This document shows positions 33,944 to 42,905 of a DNA stretch of 64,000 bases, piece after piece. A program made the position numbers and the translations under genes. Position 1 is the stretch's first letter; each line of letters starts with the position of its first letter. The notes beneath the pieces are model-generated. The model had not been told where the DNA came from. It did not search any database and was given only the letters and a program-made list of their open reading frames with translations. Source of the DNA: Micromonospora fulviviridis (GTDB lineage: Bacteria; Actinomycetota; Actinomycetes; Mycobacteriales; Micromonosporaceae); NCBI RefSeq assembly GCF_014648395.1, contig NZ_BMRA01000008.1, positions 1 to 64,000 of the forward strand, given 5' to 3'.

Positions 33944-35169
33944 CGGTGTCCCCTCTCCGCGGCGGCGCGGCGCCGCCGGATCGCTCGGCTCGTCTCGTCG
34001 TGGATCCCGGCCGGCAGGTCCAGCCGGGGCAGGGCCGCCAGGGCCAGGTCGAACAGGGCCGCCGCGGCGGTGGCCAGCGGTCGCTCGGCCAGCCCGCGCC
34101 GGGCCGCGACGGACCAGCGGTCGGCGACCGGGGAGGCGACGGCCAGCGCGTCCCGGGTGGTGGCCGGGTCGGCGAGAAGCGCGGCCAGCACCGCCAGCGG
34201 CACCGTCCACTCCCGACCGGGTTGGGCGTCCAGGTAGCGGACCTCCAGGTAGCCGCGTGGGCGGACCGGCGGGAAGAGTGTGCTGAGGTGGTATTCCAGG
34301 TCGTCGGTGCTCGGCGGGTACGGCAGTGCCCCGGCGAGCCAGTCGGCGAAGGTGACGCCCGGGGGCGGCGTCCAGTCCGGACCGTCGCCCCGGACGCAGA
34401 GCAGCGGCGCGGCGAGCGCGTACTCGGTCCAGGCGGCGACCGGGTCGAGGTGGGCGCGGGCCGGTGACCAGACCGGTCGGGTGCGCGCCGGGTCGATGGC
34501 CAGCCAGGCGGCCATCCGGGTGGAGGCCCAGCCGGTGCGGCGGCCGGCGTGCCGGTCGGCGGTGGCGAAGGCGGCCAGCAGCGGCGGCCCGACGGCGTGG
34601 ACGGCGGCCCACCGCTCGGCCACCCGGTCCGGCTCGCCCGCGTCCAGGCAGACCTGGAGCCCGGCGGTGCTGTACATCATCGCCCGGCCGGCCGGCCCGT
34701 GCCGGTCGAAGACGCAGCGCATGGCCCGGTAGCGCGGGGTCTCCACGACGGGGCGCGGGGGCCGCCAGGGGTCCATGCCGGTGCGGCCCAGGACGAGGCC
34801 GGCGGCGTCCAGGAGGGCCCGCAACTCGGCGAGGTCGGCCTCGGTGGCCAGGATGAGCGCGGCGACCGAGGGTCGCGGCGCGGAGGAGATCTCCACCTGC
34901 CCGCCCGGCTCCACGGTCACGGTGCCACCGCGCCGGAGCCCGGCGGCCGGGCTGGTGGGGTCGATGGTGACGGGGCTGTGCCGTCCCAGCGCCCGGCGCA
35001 GTCGCTCGCGGTCGACCGGGCGGGTCGGGTCCGCGGCGTCGTGCACCGTCCATTCCAGCTCGACGCCGGTCAGGGTGGGTGGCCCGGTCTTGAAGCAGAT
35101 CCTGGCCATGTGCCCGCGGGCCGCCGCCTCGTCTCCCAGGACGGTGGTCCGGTCCAGCTCCGGCGACAT
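33940..35169 (-). CDS. egtA: Glutamate-cysteine ligase EgtA
   Basis: A protein of about 409 aa that makes gamma-glutamylcysteine, the sulfur donor for EgtB. Family hallmarks are GVELEWTVHD near the N-terminus, VTVEPGGQVEISSAPRPSV, RYRAMRCVFDRHGPAGRAMMYSTAGLQVCLDAG and the acceptor-site RPRGYLEVRYLDAQPG. Several starts are possible: ATG at 35169 (used), GTG and TTG just before it, or GTG at 35223. GGGGAGAGGAG lies closest to the TTG/GTG/ATG group. It is the first gene of the operon; the 169 bp upstream to the sigma-factor partner gene carries the promoter. Confidence 0.92.
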   Translation of the reverse strand: MSPELDRTTVLGDEAAARGHMARICFKTGPPTLTGVELEWTVHDAADPTRPVDRERLRRALGRHSPVTIDPTSPAAGLRRGGTVTVEPGGQVEISSAPRPSVAALILATEADLAELRALLDAAGLVLGRTGMDPWRPPRPVVETPRYRAMRCVFDRHGPAGRAMMYSTAGLQVCLDAGEPDRVAERWAAVHAVGPPLLAAFATADRHAGRRTGWASTRMAAWLAIDPARTRPVWSPARAHLDPVAAWTEYALAAPLLCVRGDGPDWTPPPGVTFADWLAGALPYPPSTDDLEYHLSTLFPPVRPRGYLEVRYLDAQPGREWTVPLAVLAALLADPATTRDALAVASPVADRWSVAARRGLAERPLATAAAALFDLALAALPRLDLPAGIHDETSRAIRRRRAAAERGHR

Positions 35170-35338
35170 CACCAAGAGACGGCTCCTCTCCCCGGGGCGG
35201 GCGACCACGCTGTCGGCGGGCACCCTGCCGTTCCGGCCGGGTGTCCCGCGGGTCCCACCATCTTCTGTCTAGCAGACGGAGTCCGCGCGCCCTAGGAGAT
35301 GAATTTTTGTCCGGAATCCGGTTGCGGGCCGCACCGGC

Positions 35339-36136
35339 TCAGCGGCCGGGGGCGGTGGTCGGCTTTCCGGTCCGCGGGGTCGGGGCCGCGGGCGTGGACG
35401 GCGTCGCCCTGCGGTCATCGGTCGACGGCGTCTTCCCGCCGGCGTCGGCCGACGGCTTCGGCGCGGGCTCCGGTGACTTCTCCGGCACCAGGGCCAGGCA
35501 GTAGCCCTCGACCCGGTCGGCGCCACCGGCGGCGGTGACCAGGTCGGCGAACGCCGGGGTCTCCAGCGCCTGGGCCCGCTGCCGGTCGGACTTCGCCAGG
35601 TAGCCGCGGCACAGCCCGGCCAACTGTCCGGCGGTCGGCGGCCGGCCCGGTCCGCCCGAGGCGCCGGACGTCGGCGCGGTGGACGGGACGCCCCCGGACG
35701 GGCCGGCGCTCCCGGATCCGGAGTCGGTCGGGGTGCCCGGGCCGGTCGCGCCGGTGCTGCCGGCACCGGTGCTGCCCGAGGTGGTCGGCTGCGGGGGCGC
35801 CGGTTCCGGGCCGCGGTCGAGGCTCACCGCGGCGAACGCGACCCCGGCGGTGGCGGTGGCGGCGAGCCCGGCCAGCGCCGCGCCGAGCCGGAAGCGGTGG
35901 CGCGGCCGTGGCGCCACGGCCGGGACCGGGGCCGGCGCCGCCCGGGCGGGGCGGAACGCGGCGAGGGCCTGCTCCCCGCCGGCCAGCTCGCCCGGGGCAC
36001 CCGGGGCGGCCGCCGCGGCGAGCAGGTGCGCCAGCGGGTCGCCTCCCGGCTCCGGCGGTGTGCCGGCGCGGGCCGCGTCGAGGAGGCGCTCCGACTCCGC
36101 CCGGTCGGCGGGCCTGTCGGACCGGCGAAAGCTCAT
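35339..36136 (-). CDS. Membrane protein partner of the ECF sigma factor
   Basis: A 265-aa protein with a cytoplasmic N-terminal region (about 1-80, with LLDAARAGTPPEPGGDPLAHLL near the start), one membrane helix (about 87-107) and a Ser/Thr/Pro/Gly-rich extracellular tail. The tail holds a short conserved-looking segment, QLAGLCRGYLAKSDRQRAQA, and a Lys/Pro-rich end. Its place directly behind an ECF sigma gene and its topology suggest an anti-sigma or sigma-coupled factor. The zinc-binding HXXXCXXC motif of common anti-sigmas is absent. GGAGGG lies 7 nt before the ATG at 36136; a GTG 15 nt earlier is the alternative. Confidence 0.72.
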   Translation of the reverse strand: MSFRRSDRPADRAESERLLDAARAGTPPEPGGDPLAHLLAAAAAPGAPGELAGGEQALAAFRPARAAPAPVPAVAPRPRHRFRLGAALAGLAATATAGVAFAAVSLDRGPEPAPPQPTTSGSTGAGSTGATGPGTPTDSGSGSAGPSGGVPSTAPTSGASGGPGRPPTAGQLAGLCRGYLAKSDRQRAQALETPAFADLVTAAGGADRVEGYCLALVPEKSPEPAPKPSADAGGKTPSTDDRRATPSTPAAPTPRTGKPTTAPGR

Positions 36137-36152
36137 CCCGTTTCCCTCCACG

Positions 36153-36794
36153 TCAACCGTCCGCCGGCTCGGCCTTGGGCGCCTGCGGCGCCTGCCGTCC
36201 GCGCCCGGTACGGGGGCGGGGCGGCGTCGCTTCCCCGGCCCGGTCCGGCGACCCGTCGGGGTCGGCGCGCTCCAGCATCCCGGCCAGCCGGCGCAGCCCC
36301 CGGTGCGCGGCGGTACGCACGGCGCCGGCCCGCCGGCCGAGCACCCGACCGGCGGTCTCCGCGTCGAGCCCGATCACGGCGCGCAGCAGCACCGCCTCCG
36401 CCTCGCGGGGCGGCAGGCTGGCGATCAGCGCCAGGGCGCTCTCGGTGCCGATGGTCTCGCCGGCCCGCTCGGCGGTGTCGGCGTCCCCGGCCAGTTCGCT
36501 GAGCGCCTGCACGGGCACCGGCAGGGCCGGCCGCCGCCGCTGCCGGCGCAGGTGGTCCATGGCCCGGTTGCGGGCGATGGTGACCGTCCAGGCGCGGAAC
36601 TCGCCGCCGGTGAAACTGGGCAGGTCACGGGAGATCTGGAGCCACGCCTCGGAGGCCACGTCCTCGGCGTCGGCGCCGACCAGGGCGGTGAGGTAGCGCA
36701 GCAGGCCGGGCTGGAGGCTGCGGTAGAGGAAGCGGAACGCCGCCTCGTCGCCCGCCTGCGCGGCGACGACCGCCTCGTTCAGCTCACCGGTCAT
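36153..36794 (-). CDS. ECF-family RNA polymerase sigma factor
   Basis: A 213-aa sigma-70-family factor. Region 2 (about 18-90) has FRFLYRSLQPGLLRYLTALVG, DVASEAWLQI and FRAWTVTIARNRAMDHLRR, the core-binding and -10-recognition parts. Region 4 (about 125-175) has LIASLPPREAEAVLLRAV and the helix-turn-helix AETAGRVLGRRAGAVRTAAHRGLRRL. The tail after 180 is Pro/Arg-rich. It is followed closely by the membrane partner gene. Its target promoters cannot be told from this window. Confidence 0.92.
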   Translation of the reverse strand: MTGELNEAVVAAQAGDEAAFRFLYRSLQPGLLRYLTALVGADAEDVASEAWLQISRDLPSFTGGEFRAWTVTIARNRAMDHLRRQRRRPALPVPVQALSELAGDADTAERAGETIGTESALALIASLPPREAEAVLLRAVIGLDAETAGRVLGRRAGAVRTAAHRGLRRLAGMLERADPDGSPDRAGEATPPRPRTGRGRQAPQAPKAEPADG

Positions 36795-37334
36795 TGTTCC
36801 GCCGTTCCCGACGTGCCGACTCCCCGGACCGGCGCACGCCGGTGCCGGTGTGCCCGACGCCCGCCCGGTCGGACGACCGGACCTCCACCCGCACCATCAG
36901 CCCCCCGCTGGCCTGATCCGCACCAGCACGGGGAGGTGCGGGCGCGCCGTTGGACACCGCCGCACAGGACGGCCGTCGGCGGACATACCGTACCGGCGTC
37001 CTGGGGCGGCCGGGAGCCCGGCCAACGCTAGGAGCGCAGGGTGGGTTCGACAAGGCATCACCCAGCGGAAAAAGAGTGAGAATTCTCTACGCGTGATCAC
37101 GGCGGGTCGATGTAACGAACGCCACCGCAATCGCGCTACGCGCCGGTGAACAGCAGACCGGAACCCGGACACACGAACTGTCCAGCGCTCATTCCTGGCC
37201 GATCGTACGCGAGTCGTCACCGTCAGCCATTCGGCGTGGGGTCGGCCGACCGTTCGGCCGAGCCGCGTCAGGCCGCCCGCCGGTCGTGACGGGAGAGATC
37301 GCGGGAAATACTCCGCCGCCACTCTGGGTACGGT
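36795..37334. other. 540-bp non-coding region between sigma factor and Ser/Thr kinase
   Basis: This separates the leftward sigma gene from the rightward kinase and must contain both promoters. The centre (about 37055-37200) is richer in A/T and holds two short perfect palindromes, GAGAATTCTC at 37078-37087 and GTGATCAC at 37093-37100. Minus-strand frames here read as Arg/Pro-rich and lack ribosome sites, so I see no gene. Confidence 0.5.
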
Positions 37335-38726
37335 ATGGAGGTGCTGTCCTCAGACGTCGTACTCAGCGGTCGGTACCGCCTTGATGACCGTGTCGCCACC
37401 GGCGGCATGGGCGACGTCTGGCGTGCCACGGACCTGGTGCTCGGCCGTCCGGTCGCGGTGAAGGTCCTGCTGCCCGCGCTGGTCTCCGACCCCGACTTCA
37501 TCGCCCGCTTCCGCGCCGAGGCGCGGATCATGGCGTCGCTGCGCAACCCGGGCGTGGTCCAGGTCTTCGACTGCGGCGAGGACGACCTGCCCGACGGCAG
37601 CCGCGCCGACTACCTGGTCATGGAGTTCGTGGCGGGCGAGCCGCTCTCCCGCCGGATCGAGGCGGCCGGGCAGCTCGAGGTCGGCGAGACCATGTCGATC
37701 GTGGCGCAGGTCGCCCAGGCGCTGCACGCGGCGCACACCCGGGGCATCGTCCACCGTGACGTCAAGCCGAGCAACCTGCTCGTGCAGGACGACGGCACCG
37801 TGGTGCTGGTCGACTTCGGCGTGGCCCGGTCGACCAATGTGACCAGCATCACCAGCACGAACGCGGTGCCCGGCACCGCCCTCTACATGGCCCCCGAGCA
37901 GGCCGCCGGGCGTCCGGTCTCCGGCGCCACCGACGTCTACGCGCTCGGTGCGGTCGCCTACTGCTGCCTCACCGGCAGCCCGCCGTTCACCGGCGACAAC
38001 CCGCTCCAGGTGGCGGTCCGACACCTCGACGACGAGCCGCCGGAGCTGCCGGTGGAGATCCCGCACCAGGTCCGTGACCTGGTTGCCCGGGCCCTGGCCA
38101 AGGATCCGGCGGACCGTTTCCCCACCGCCGCGGCGATGGCCGAGGCCGCCCGCGCGGCCGGCTCCGAGGCGCCCACCGCGATGGTGCCGGTGGCGCTGCG
38201 CGGCGCGACCGGGGCGAGCCGCACCCGCGACGACCTGACCGCAACCGCGCCGGGGGCCCTCGTGGCCCCGGCCCGCCGGGCGGGCCGGCGTGGCACGCTG
38301 GTCGGCGCGGCGGCCGCCGTGCTGGTGGCGCTGACCGCGCTGGGCGCCGCCCTCGGCGCGGCGAAGAACGCCGAGGCGCCGGCCACCCAGATCGACTCCA
38401 CCGCGCCGGCGGTTGCCCCGAGCAACTCCGTGGCGGACGCCGCGGTCACCGAGGCGTCGCCGACGGAAGGGGGCGGCCGCAGCTACCGGCCGGTGGGCCC
38501 GACCGGCCGGCCGTCGACCTCTCCCTCGGCGACGCCGAGCGGCTCCCCGAGCGCGTCGGTCCAGCCGACCCCGTCGAGCATCCCGTCGACCCTGCCGACC
38601 GCGCCGACCACGGCGCCGAGCAGCACCTCACCGTCGCCGGTGACCACCACACCGACCGAGACCACCTCGACCGCCACCGAGCCCACGGACGGCGGCGGCG
38701 GGGCTCAGCCCGCGTCCGACCGCTGA
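37335..38726 (+). CDS. Membrane-bound Ser/Thr protein kinase (Hanks type)
   Basis: A 463-aa kinase. The catalytic domain (about 12-275) is complete: glycine loop ATGGMGDVW, Lys43 (VAVK), Glu62, catalytic HRDVKPSN (Asp142, Asn147), DFG at 160-162 and the APE region APEQAAG. One membrane helix follows at about 317-341. The extracellular tail of ~120 residues is Ser/Thr/Pro-rich with no PASTA repeat, so the ligand, if any, differs from PknB-type kinases. It phosphorylates Ser/Thr of unknown proteins. It is transcribed alone and ends at the hairpin 38782-38816. Confidence 0.93.
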   Translation: MEVLSSDVVLSGRYRLDDRVATGGMGDVWRATDLVLGRPVAVKVLLPALVSDPDFIARFRAEARIMASLRNPGVVQVFDCGEDDLPDGSRADYLVMEFVAGEPLSRRIEAAGQLEVGETMSIVAQVAQALHAAHTRGIVHRDVKPSNLLVQDDGTVVLVDFGVARSTNVTSITSTNAVPGTALYMAPEQAAGRPVSGATDVYALGAVAYCCLTGSPPFTGDNPLQVAVRHLDDEPPELPVEIPHQVRDLVARALAKDPADRFPTAAAMAEAARAAGSEAPTAMVPVALRGATGASRTRDDLTATAPGALVAPARRAGRRGTLVGAAAAVLVALTALGAALGAAKNAEAPATQIDSTAPAVAPSNSVADAAVTEASPTEGGGRSYRPVGPTGRPSTSPSATPSGSPSASVQPTPSSIPSTLPTAPTTAPSSTSPSPVTTTPTETTSTATEPTDGGGGAQPASDR

Positions 38727-38781
38727 CCCCGGCGGCACCCGGACCCACCCGCACCCGGAACCGGCGGCGCCCGGAGCCGGT

Positions 38782-38816
38782 CGAGCCGGCCCCGCAGCTG
38801 TCGCGGGACCGGCTCG
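38782..38816. terminator. Bidirectional terminator between kinase and ABC permease genes
   Basis: A 14-nt arm (38782-38795) pairs with 38803-38816 around a 7-nt loop, with one G-U pair. It lies between convergent genes, 56 bp after the kinase stop and 25 bp from the permease stop. Confidence 0.8.
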
Positions 38817-38840
38817 AATCGCGTTCCGGGCGCCCAGGGC

Positions 38841-41330
38841 TCAGTCCGCGCCGAGGGCCGCCACGATCGGCCGGGACAGCGCCCGGCGGGCCGGCAGGAC
38901 CGAGGCGGCCAGCGCGGCGACCACCGCCACCGCGACGATCAGGCCGAGCCGCCCCCACGGCAGCACCAGGGTGAAGTCCCCGCCGATCCGGGCCAGCACG
39001 GCCATCCCGCCGGCGGCCACCCCGGTGCCCAGGGCGATGCCGAGCAGGGTGCCGACCAGCGCGGTGAGCACCGCCTCGACGACGAGCACCGCCCGCATCC
39101 CGCCGCGGCTCAACCCGACGGCGCGCAACACCGCGTTCTCCCGCGTCCGCTCCACCACCGAGAGGGTGAGCGTGTTCGCCACGCCGACCAGCGCGATCAC
39201 CACGGCCAGGCCGAGCAGCGCGGTGACGAAGCCCAGCACCAGGTCCACGGTGCCGGTGAGCATCTTCTTGTAGGCGGCCTGGTCCAGCAGGTTGACCGTC
39301 GGATAGCGGGTGAGCACCGACTCGACGGCGACCCGGGCGGCGTCGGCGGAGACCCCGTCGGCGGGGTCCACCTCGGCCAGGTGGCCGCGCTCGGCCGGGA
39401 AGAGGCGGGTGAAATCGGCGTCGGCGACGTCCACCACGTGCCCGGCGGGCACCGGACTGCCGGCCAGGGTCGGGCTGTCGTCGGCCACCACGGCAGCCAC
39501 CCGGAACGACCGGCCGGCCAGCGGGACGCTGCTGCCCACCGACCAGCCGCGTTCCGCGGCCAGCTCCCGGTGCACGAGCACCGCGCCCGGCCCCAGGGCA
39601 GCCGGGTCACCGGCGTCCACAGCGGACAGCGTCCGCCGGACCAGCGCCGGGTGGGCGGCGCGCACCTCGATCCCGTCCACCACCCGGCTGCGCTGCTCGT
39701 GCACCACGCCCAGCTCCGGCCGGGCGGCCAGCTCAGCGACCAGCGGCGCCGGCAGGTCCCCGCCGATCCCGGTGACCAGGAAGTCCACCCCGACCTGCGC
39801 GTCCACGGCGCGCTCGATGCCGGCCTTCGCACTGCCCGCGCCGACCACGAACGCGGAGACCAGGCCGATGCCGATGACCATGGCGGTGGCGGTGGCCGCC
39901 ACCCGCCGCGGGTTGCGCACGGCGTTGGCCACGGCCAGCCCGGCCGGGACGCCGAGCAGCCGGCGGGCCGGCCAGCCGAGCACCCGGACCAGCGCCGGCA
40001 CCAGCACCGGGCCGAACAGCACGATGCCCAGGAAGGCCAGGATCCCGCCCGCGGCGACCAGCGGCACCTGGCCGGTGGCGCCGGCCCCGGCCAGGGCGGC
40101 CACCCCGGCGGCGAGGACCAGCGTGCCGGCCGCGAGCCGGACCCGGCCGGCCCGCTGGGCGGGCCGCACGGCGGCGTCGGTCAGCGCGGCCACGGGCGCG
40201 ACCCGGGTGCCCTGCCAGGAGGGCACGGCGGCGGCCACCACGGTCAGCAGCGTGCCGAGGCCGAGGGAGAGCAGCACCGTACGGGCCGTGACGGTGATCG
40301 TGCCGGCGACCGGCGCGTCCAGCGTGGACAGCAGCGCGCCGAGGCCGGCGGCCAGCCCCACCCCGGCCAGCACCCCGACCGCCGAGGCGAGCAGCCCGGT
40401 CAGCGCCGCCTCGCCGAGGGTGGCCCGGTAGACCTGTCCCCGGGTGGCGCCGACCAGCCGCAGCAGCGCGGTCCGCCGGGACCGCTGGGCGAGCACGATG
40501 GCGAAGGTGTTGGCGATGACGAAGCCGGCCACCACCACGGCCACCGCGGCGAAGGTGCCCAGGAACAGCTCGAACTGCCGCCGGTCGCGGACCGCGTCGG
40601 CGACGGCCTCGTCGAGGATCGCCGCGCGGTCGCGGACCGCGACGTCCGGCCCGACCGCCGCGCGGACCCGGTCGGCGAGCGCCGCCCGGTCCACGCCCGG
40701 CCGGGCGGCCACCATGATCCGGCCGTAGCCGCGCTCGCCGCTCACGGCGAGGGCGTCCGCGCCGGCCAGGCCGATGAACGGGCCGCCGACGTCCCGGGAA
40801 CTGCCGGCCACGTCGACGGTGCCGACCAGGGTGTACGGGTGGGCCGGCCCGCCGTTCCCGCCGACCCGCACCGGGCTGCCCAGGGCGAAGCGCTGGTCGG
40901 CGGCGGTCTCCTCGTCGAGCACCAGCTCGCCGGCCCGCTGCGGCAGCCGCCCGGCGACCACGTCGTAGGACTGGAGGGCCGGGTCGGTGGGGATCGCGGC
41001 GAGCACGGCGTAGCCGAGCACCGGCCGCCCGTCGGCGCCCACCACCCCGGCGGTGCCGGTCAGCTCCCCCTCGGCGGCGGCCACCCCGTCGACCGCGCGC
41101 ACCCGGTCGACCAGGGCGGGCGGCAGCGGGTCCTTGCCGGCGTACGCGGCCAGGTCGGTGTGCCGGTCGAAGGCGCCGGCCCGCTCGTACGCCCCGGCGC
41201 GCATGCCGTCGGTGAACATCAGGGTGCCGGCGACGAAGGCGACGCCGAGGACGATCGCCAGCGAGGACAGCAGCAGGCGCAGCCCGTCGGCGCGGACCTG
41301 GCGCAGGGTCAGCCGCAGCATCCCGGTCAC
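38841..41330 (-). CDS. ABC transporter permease, two FtsX domains (MacB/LolE-like)
   Basis: A protein of about 829 aa. An N-terminal membrane helix (LLLSSLAIVLGVAFVAGTLMF) precedes a large extracellular MacB-type domain. A first FtsX domain follows with three to four helices, then a middle helix pair, a second extracellular domain and a second FtsX domain at the C-terminus. This matches actinobacterial exporters of peptides, lipids or antibiotics (the FtsX/MacB class). The GTG start overlaps the ATPase stop as GTGA. The substrate is unknown. The neighbouring two-component system suggests it is induced by an envelope stress or antimicrobial. Confidence 0.9.
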   Translation of the reverse strand: MTGMLRLTLRQVRADGLRLLLSSLAIVLGVAFVAGTLMFTDGMRAGAYERAGAFDRHTDLAAYAGKDPLPPALVDRVRAVDGVAAAEGELTGTAGVVGADGRPVLGYAVLAAIPTDPALQSYDVVAGRLPQRAGELVLDEETAADQRFALGSPVRVGGNGGPAHPYTLVGTVDVAGSSRDVGGPFIGLAGADALAVSGERGYGRIMVAARPGVDRAALADRVRAAVGPDVAVRDRAAILDEAVADAVRDRRQFELFLGTFAAVAVVVAGFVIANTFAIVLAQRSRRTALLRLVGATRGQVYRATLGEAALTGLLASAVGVLAGVGLAAGLGALLSTLDAPVAGTITVTARTVLLSLGLGTLLTVVAAAVPSWQGTRVAPVAALTDAAVRPAQRAGRVRLAAGTLVLAAGVAALAGAGATGQVPLVAAGGILAFLGIVLFGPVLVPALVRVLGWPARRLLGVPAGLAVANAVRNPRRVAATATAMVIGIGLVSAFVVGAGSAKAGIERAVDAQVGVDFLVTGIGGDLPAPLVAELAARPELGVVHEQRSRVVDGIEVRAAHPALVRRTLSAVDAGDPAALGPGAVLVHRELAAERGWSVGSSVPLAGRSFRVAAVVADDSPTLAGSPVPAGHVVDVADADFTRLFPAERGHLAEVDPADGVSADAARVAVESVLTRYPTVNLLDQAAYKKMLTGTVDLVLGFVTALLGLAVVIALVGVANTLTLSVVERTRENAVLRAVGLSRGGMRAVLVVEAVLTALVGTLLGIALGTGVAAGGMAVLARIGGDFTLVLPWGRLGLIVAVAVVAALAASVLPARRALSRPIVAALGAD

Positions 41331-42118
41331 CGCCCCACCGGCTGCGCGCCGGCCTCGAGCCGGGTGAGCGCGTCGAGGACCTGGCCGGCGGTCGGGGCGT
41401 GCAGCTCGTCGACCAGCCGACCGTCGGCGAGGAAGACCACCCGGTCGGCGTGGGCGGCGGCCTTCGGGTCGTGGGTCACCATGACCACGGTCTGGCCGAG
41501 GGTGTCCACCGCCTCGCGCAGCAGGCGCAGCACCTCCGCGCCGGAGCGGGAGTCCAGGTTGCCGGTGGGTTCGTCGGCGAAGATCACCCACGGTCGGGTG
41601 ACCACGGCCCGGGCCACGGCGACCCGCTGCTGCTGGCCGCCGGAGAGCTCGGCGGGCCGGTGCCCGAGGCGGTCGGTGAGGCCGACCGCGGCCACCACCC
41701 GCCGCAGCCACTCCGGGTCGGGCCGCCGGCCGGCGATGGCCAGCGGCAGCACGATGTTCTCCTCGGCCGTGAGGGTGGGCAGCAGGTTGAACTTCTGGAA
41801 GACGAAGCCGATCCGGTCCCGGCGCAGCCGCGTCAACCGGCGGTCGTCCAGTCGGGCGAGGTCGGCGTCGCCGATGCGCACGCTGCCGGCGGACGGCCGG
41901 TCCAGGCCGGCGAGGCAGTGCAGCAGGGTGGACTTGCCGGAGCCGGACGGGCCCATCACGGCGGTGAACCGGGCGGCGGCCAGGTCGAGGTCGACGCCGT
42001 CGAGGGCGACGACCCGGGACAGCCCGGCGCCGTACTCCTTGCGCAGCTCACGGGCGGTGACGGCGACGCCGGTGGTCGGGGTTGCGGACAACGTGGTGCT
42101 CCTGTCGGACAGGGTCAT
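41327..42118 (-). CDS. ABC transporter ATP-binding protein (MacB/LolD type)
   Basis: A 263-aa ATPase with Walker A GPSGSGKST (56-64), a Q-loop in FVFQKFNLLP, signature LSGGQQQR (158-165), Walker B VIFADEP with catalytic Glu183, and switch-His in VTHDPKAAAHADR. FQKFNLLPTLTAEENIVLPL is typical of the FtsX-partner subfamily. It powers the permease encoded 4 nt into its stop codon. The start has only a weak ribosome site. A palindrome 97 bp upstream may be the operator. Confidence 0.94.
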   Translation of the reverse strand: MTLSDRSTTLSATPTTGVAVTARELRKEYGAGLSRVVALDGVDLDLAAARFTAVMGPSGSGKSTLLHCLAGLDRPSAGSVRIGDADLARLDDRRLTRLRRDRIGFVFQKFNLLPTLTAEENIVLPLAIAGRRPDPEWLRRVVAAVGLTDRLGHRPAELSGGQQQRVAVARAVVTRPWVIFADEPTGNLDSRSGAEVLRLLREAVDTLGQTVVMVTHDPKAAAHADRVVFLADGRLVDELHAPTAGQVLDALTRLEAGAQPVGR

Positions 42119-42214
42119 CTGACCCGTCCGACGCTATGCGCGGCACCCTGCCGATGATCTCCACCTGCGCGCTCGACCTCGGTACGCCGGTGGTCGCCCC
42201 CGACCGGGTGGACC

Positions 42215-42234
42215 CGTACGACCCAGGTCGTACG
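42215..42234. promoter_or_regulatory. Perfect 9+2+9 palindrome upstream of the ABC exporter genes
   Basis: CGTACGACCCAGGTCGTACG is a perfect inverted repeat of 9-nt arms around CA. It lies between the response-regulator stop and the ABC ATPase start, about 97 bp before the latter. NarL/LuxR-type regulators bind palindromes of this size, so it is a candidate site through which the adjacent two-component system controls the exporter. It could instead be a short transcription-stop hairpin. Confidence 0.55.
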
Positions 42235-42239
42235 CCGGG

Positions 42240-42905
42240 TCAGCCGCCCGGGGTGACCAGCCCGCTCTCGTACGCGAGCACCACGGCCTGGACCCGGTCG
42301 CGGAGCTGGAGCTTGGCCAGGATCCGCCCGACGTGGGTCTTCACCGTCGCCTCGGCGACGTGCACCCGGGCGGCGATCTCGGCGTTGGAGAGCCCCTGCG
42401 CCACGAGCAGCAGCACCTCCCGCTCCCGCTCGGTGAGCTGGGCCAGTCGCGGGTCCTCGGTGGGCGCCGGCCCGAGCTGCCCGGCGAACCGGTCCAGCAG
42501 CCGCCGCGTGATCGAGGGCGCCACCACCGAGTCGCCCTCGGCGACCACCCGGATCGCGGCGAGCAGGTCCTCCGGCGGGACGTTCTTGAGCAGGAAGCCG
42601 CTCGCCCCGGCGCGCAGCGCGGCGAACGCGTCCGCCTCGGTGTCGAAGGTGGTCAGCACCAGCACCCGGGGCCGGCCACCGGCCGGGCGGGCGCAGATCC
42701 GCTTCGTCGCCTCCACGCCGTCCATGGTCGGCATCCGCAGGTCCATCACCACCACGTCGGCCTCGACCCGGTCCAGCACCCGCAGCGCGTCCGCGCCGTC
42801 GATCGCCTCGCCGACCACCACGAGGTCGGGCTGGGAGTCGAGCACCATCCGGAACCCGGCACGCACCAGCGCCTGGTCGTCCACGATCACCACCCGGACG
42901 GTCAT
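42240..42905 (-). CDS. NarL/LuxR-family response regulator
   Basis: A 221-aa regulator with a receiver domain (acid pair Asp9-Asp10, phospho-site Asp55 in VMDLRMPTMDG, Lys in FLLKNV) and a C-terminal LuxR helix-turn-helix (LTEREREVLLLVAQGLSNAE and VKTHVGRILAKL). Its ATG overlaps the kinase stop as ATGA. It probably activates the exporter genes just downstream. Confidence 0.94.
   Translation of the reverse strand: MTVRVVIVDDQALVRAGFRMVLDSQPDLVVVGEAIDGADALRVLDRVEADVVVMDLRMPTMDGVEATKRICARPAGGRPRVLVLTTFDTEADAFAALRAGASGFLLKNVPPEDLLAAIRVVAEGDSVVAPSITRRLLDRFAGQLGPAPTEDPRLAQLTEREREVLLLVAQGLSNAEIAARVHVAEATVKTHVGRILAKLQLRDRVQAVVLAYESGLVTPGG

Noticed and set aside
37078..37100. Short palindromes GAGAATTCTC and GTGATCAC as operators
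   Set aside because: Ten and eight bases are too short to stand out, and they are not placed near a recognisable promoter element.
36784..37322. Minus-strand frames in the gap between the sigma factor and the Ser/Thr kinase
   Set aside because: Arg/Pro/Ser-rich products with no ribosome site; one overlaps the sigma gene start. The region has promoter-like A/T content.
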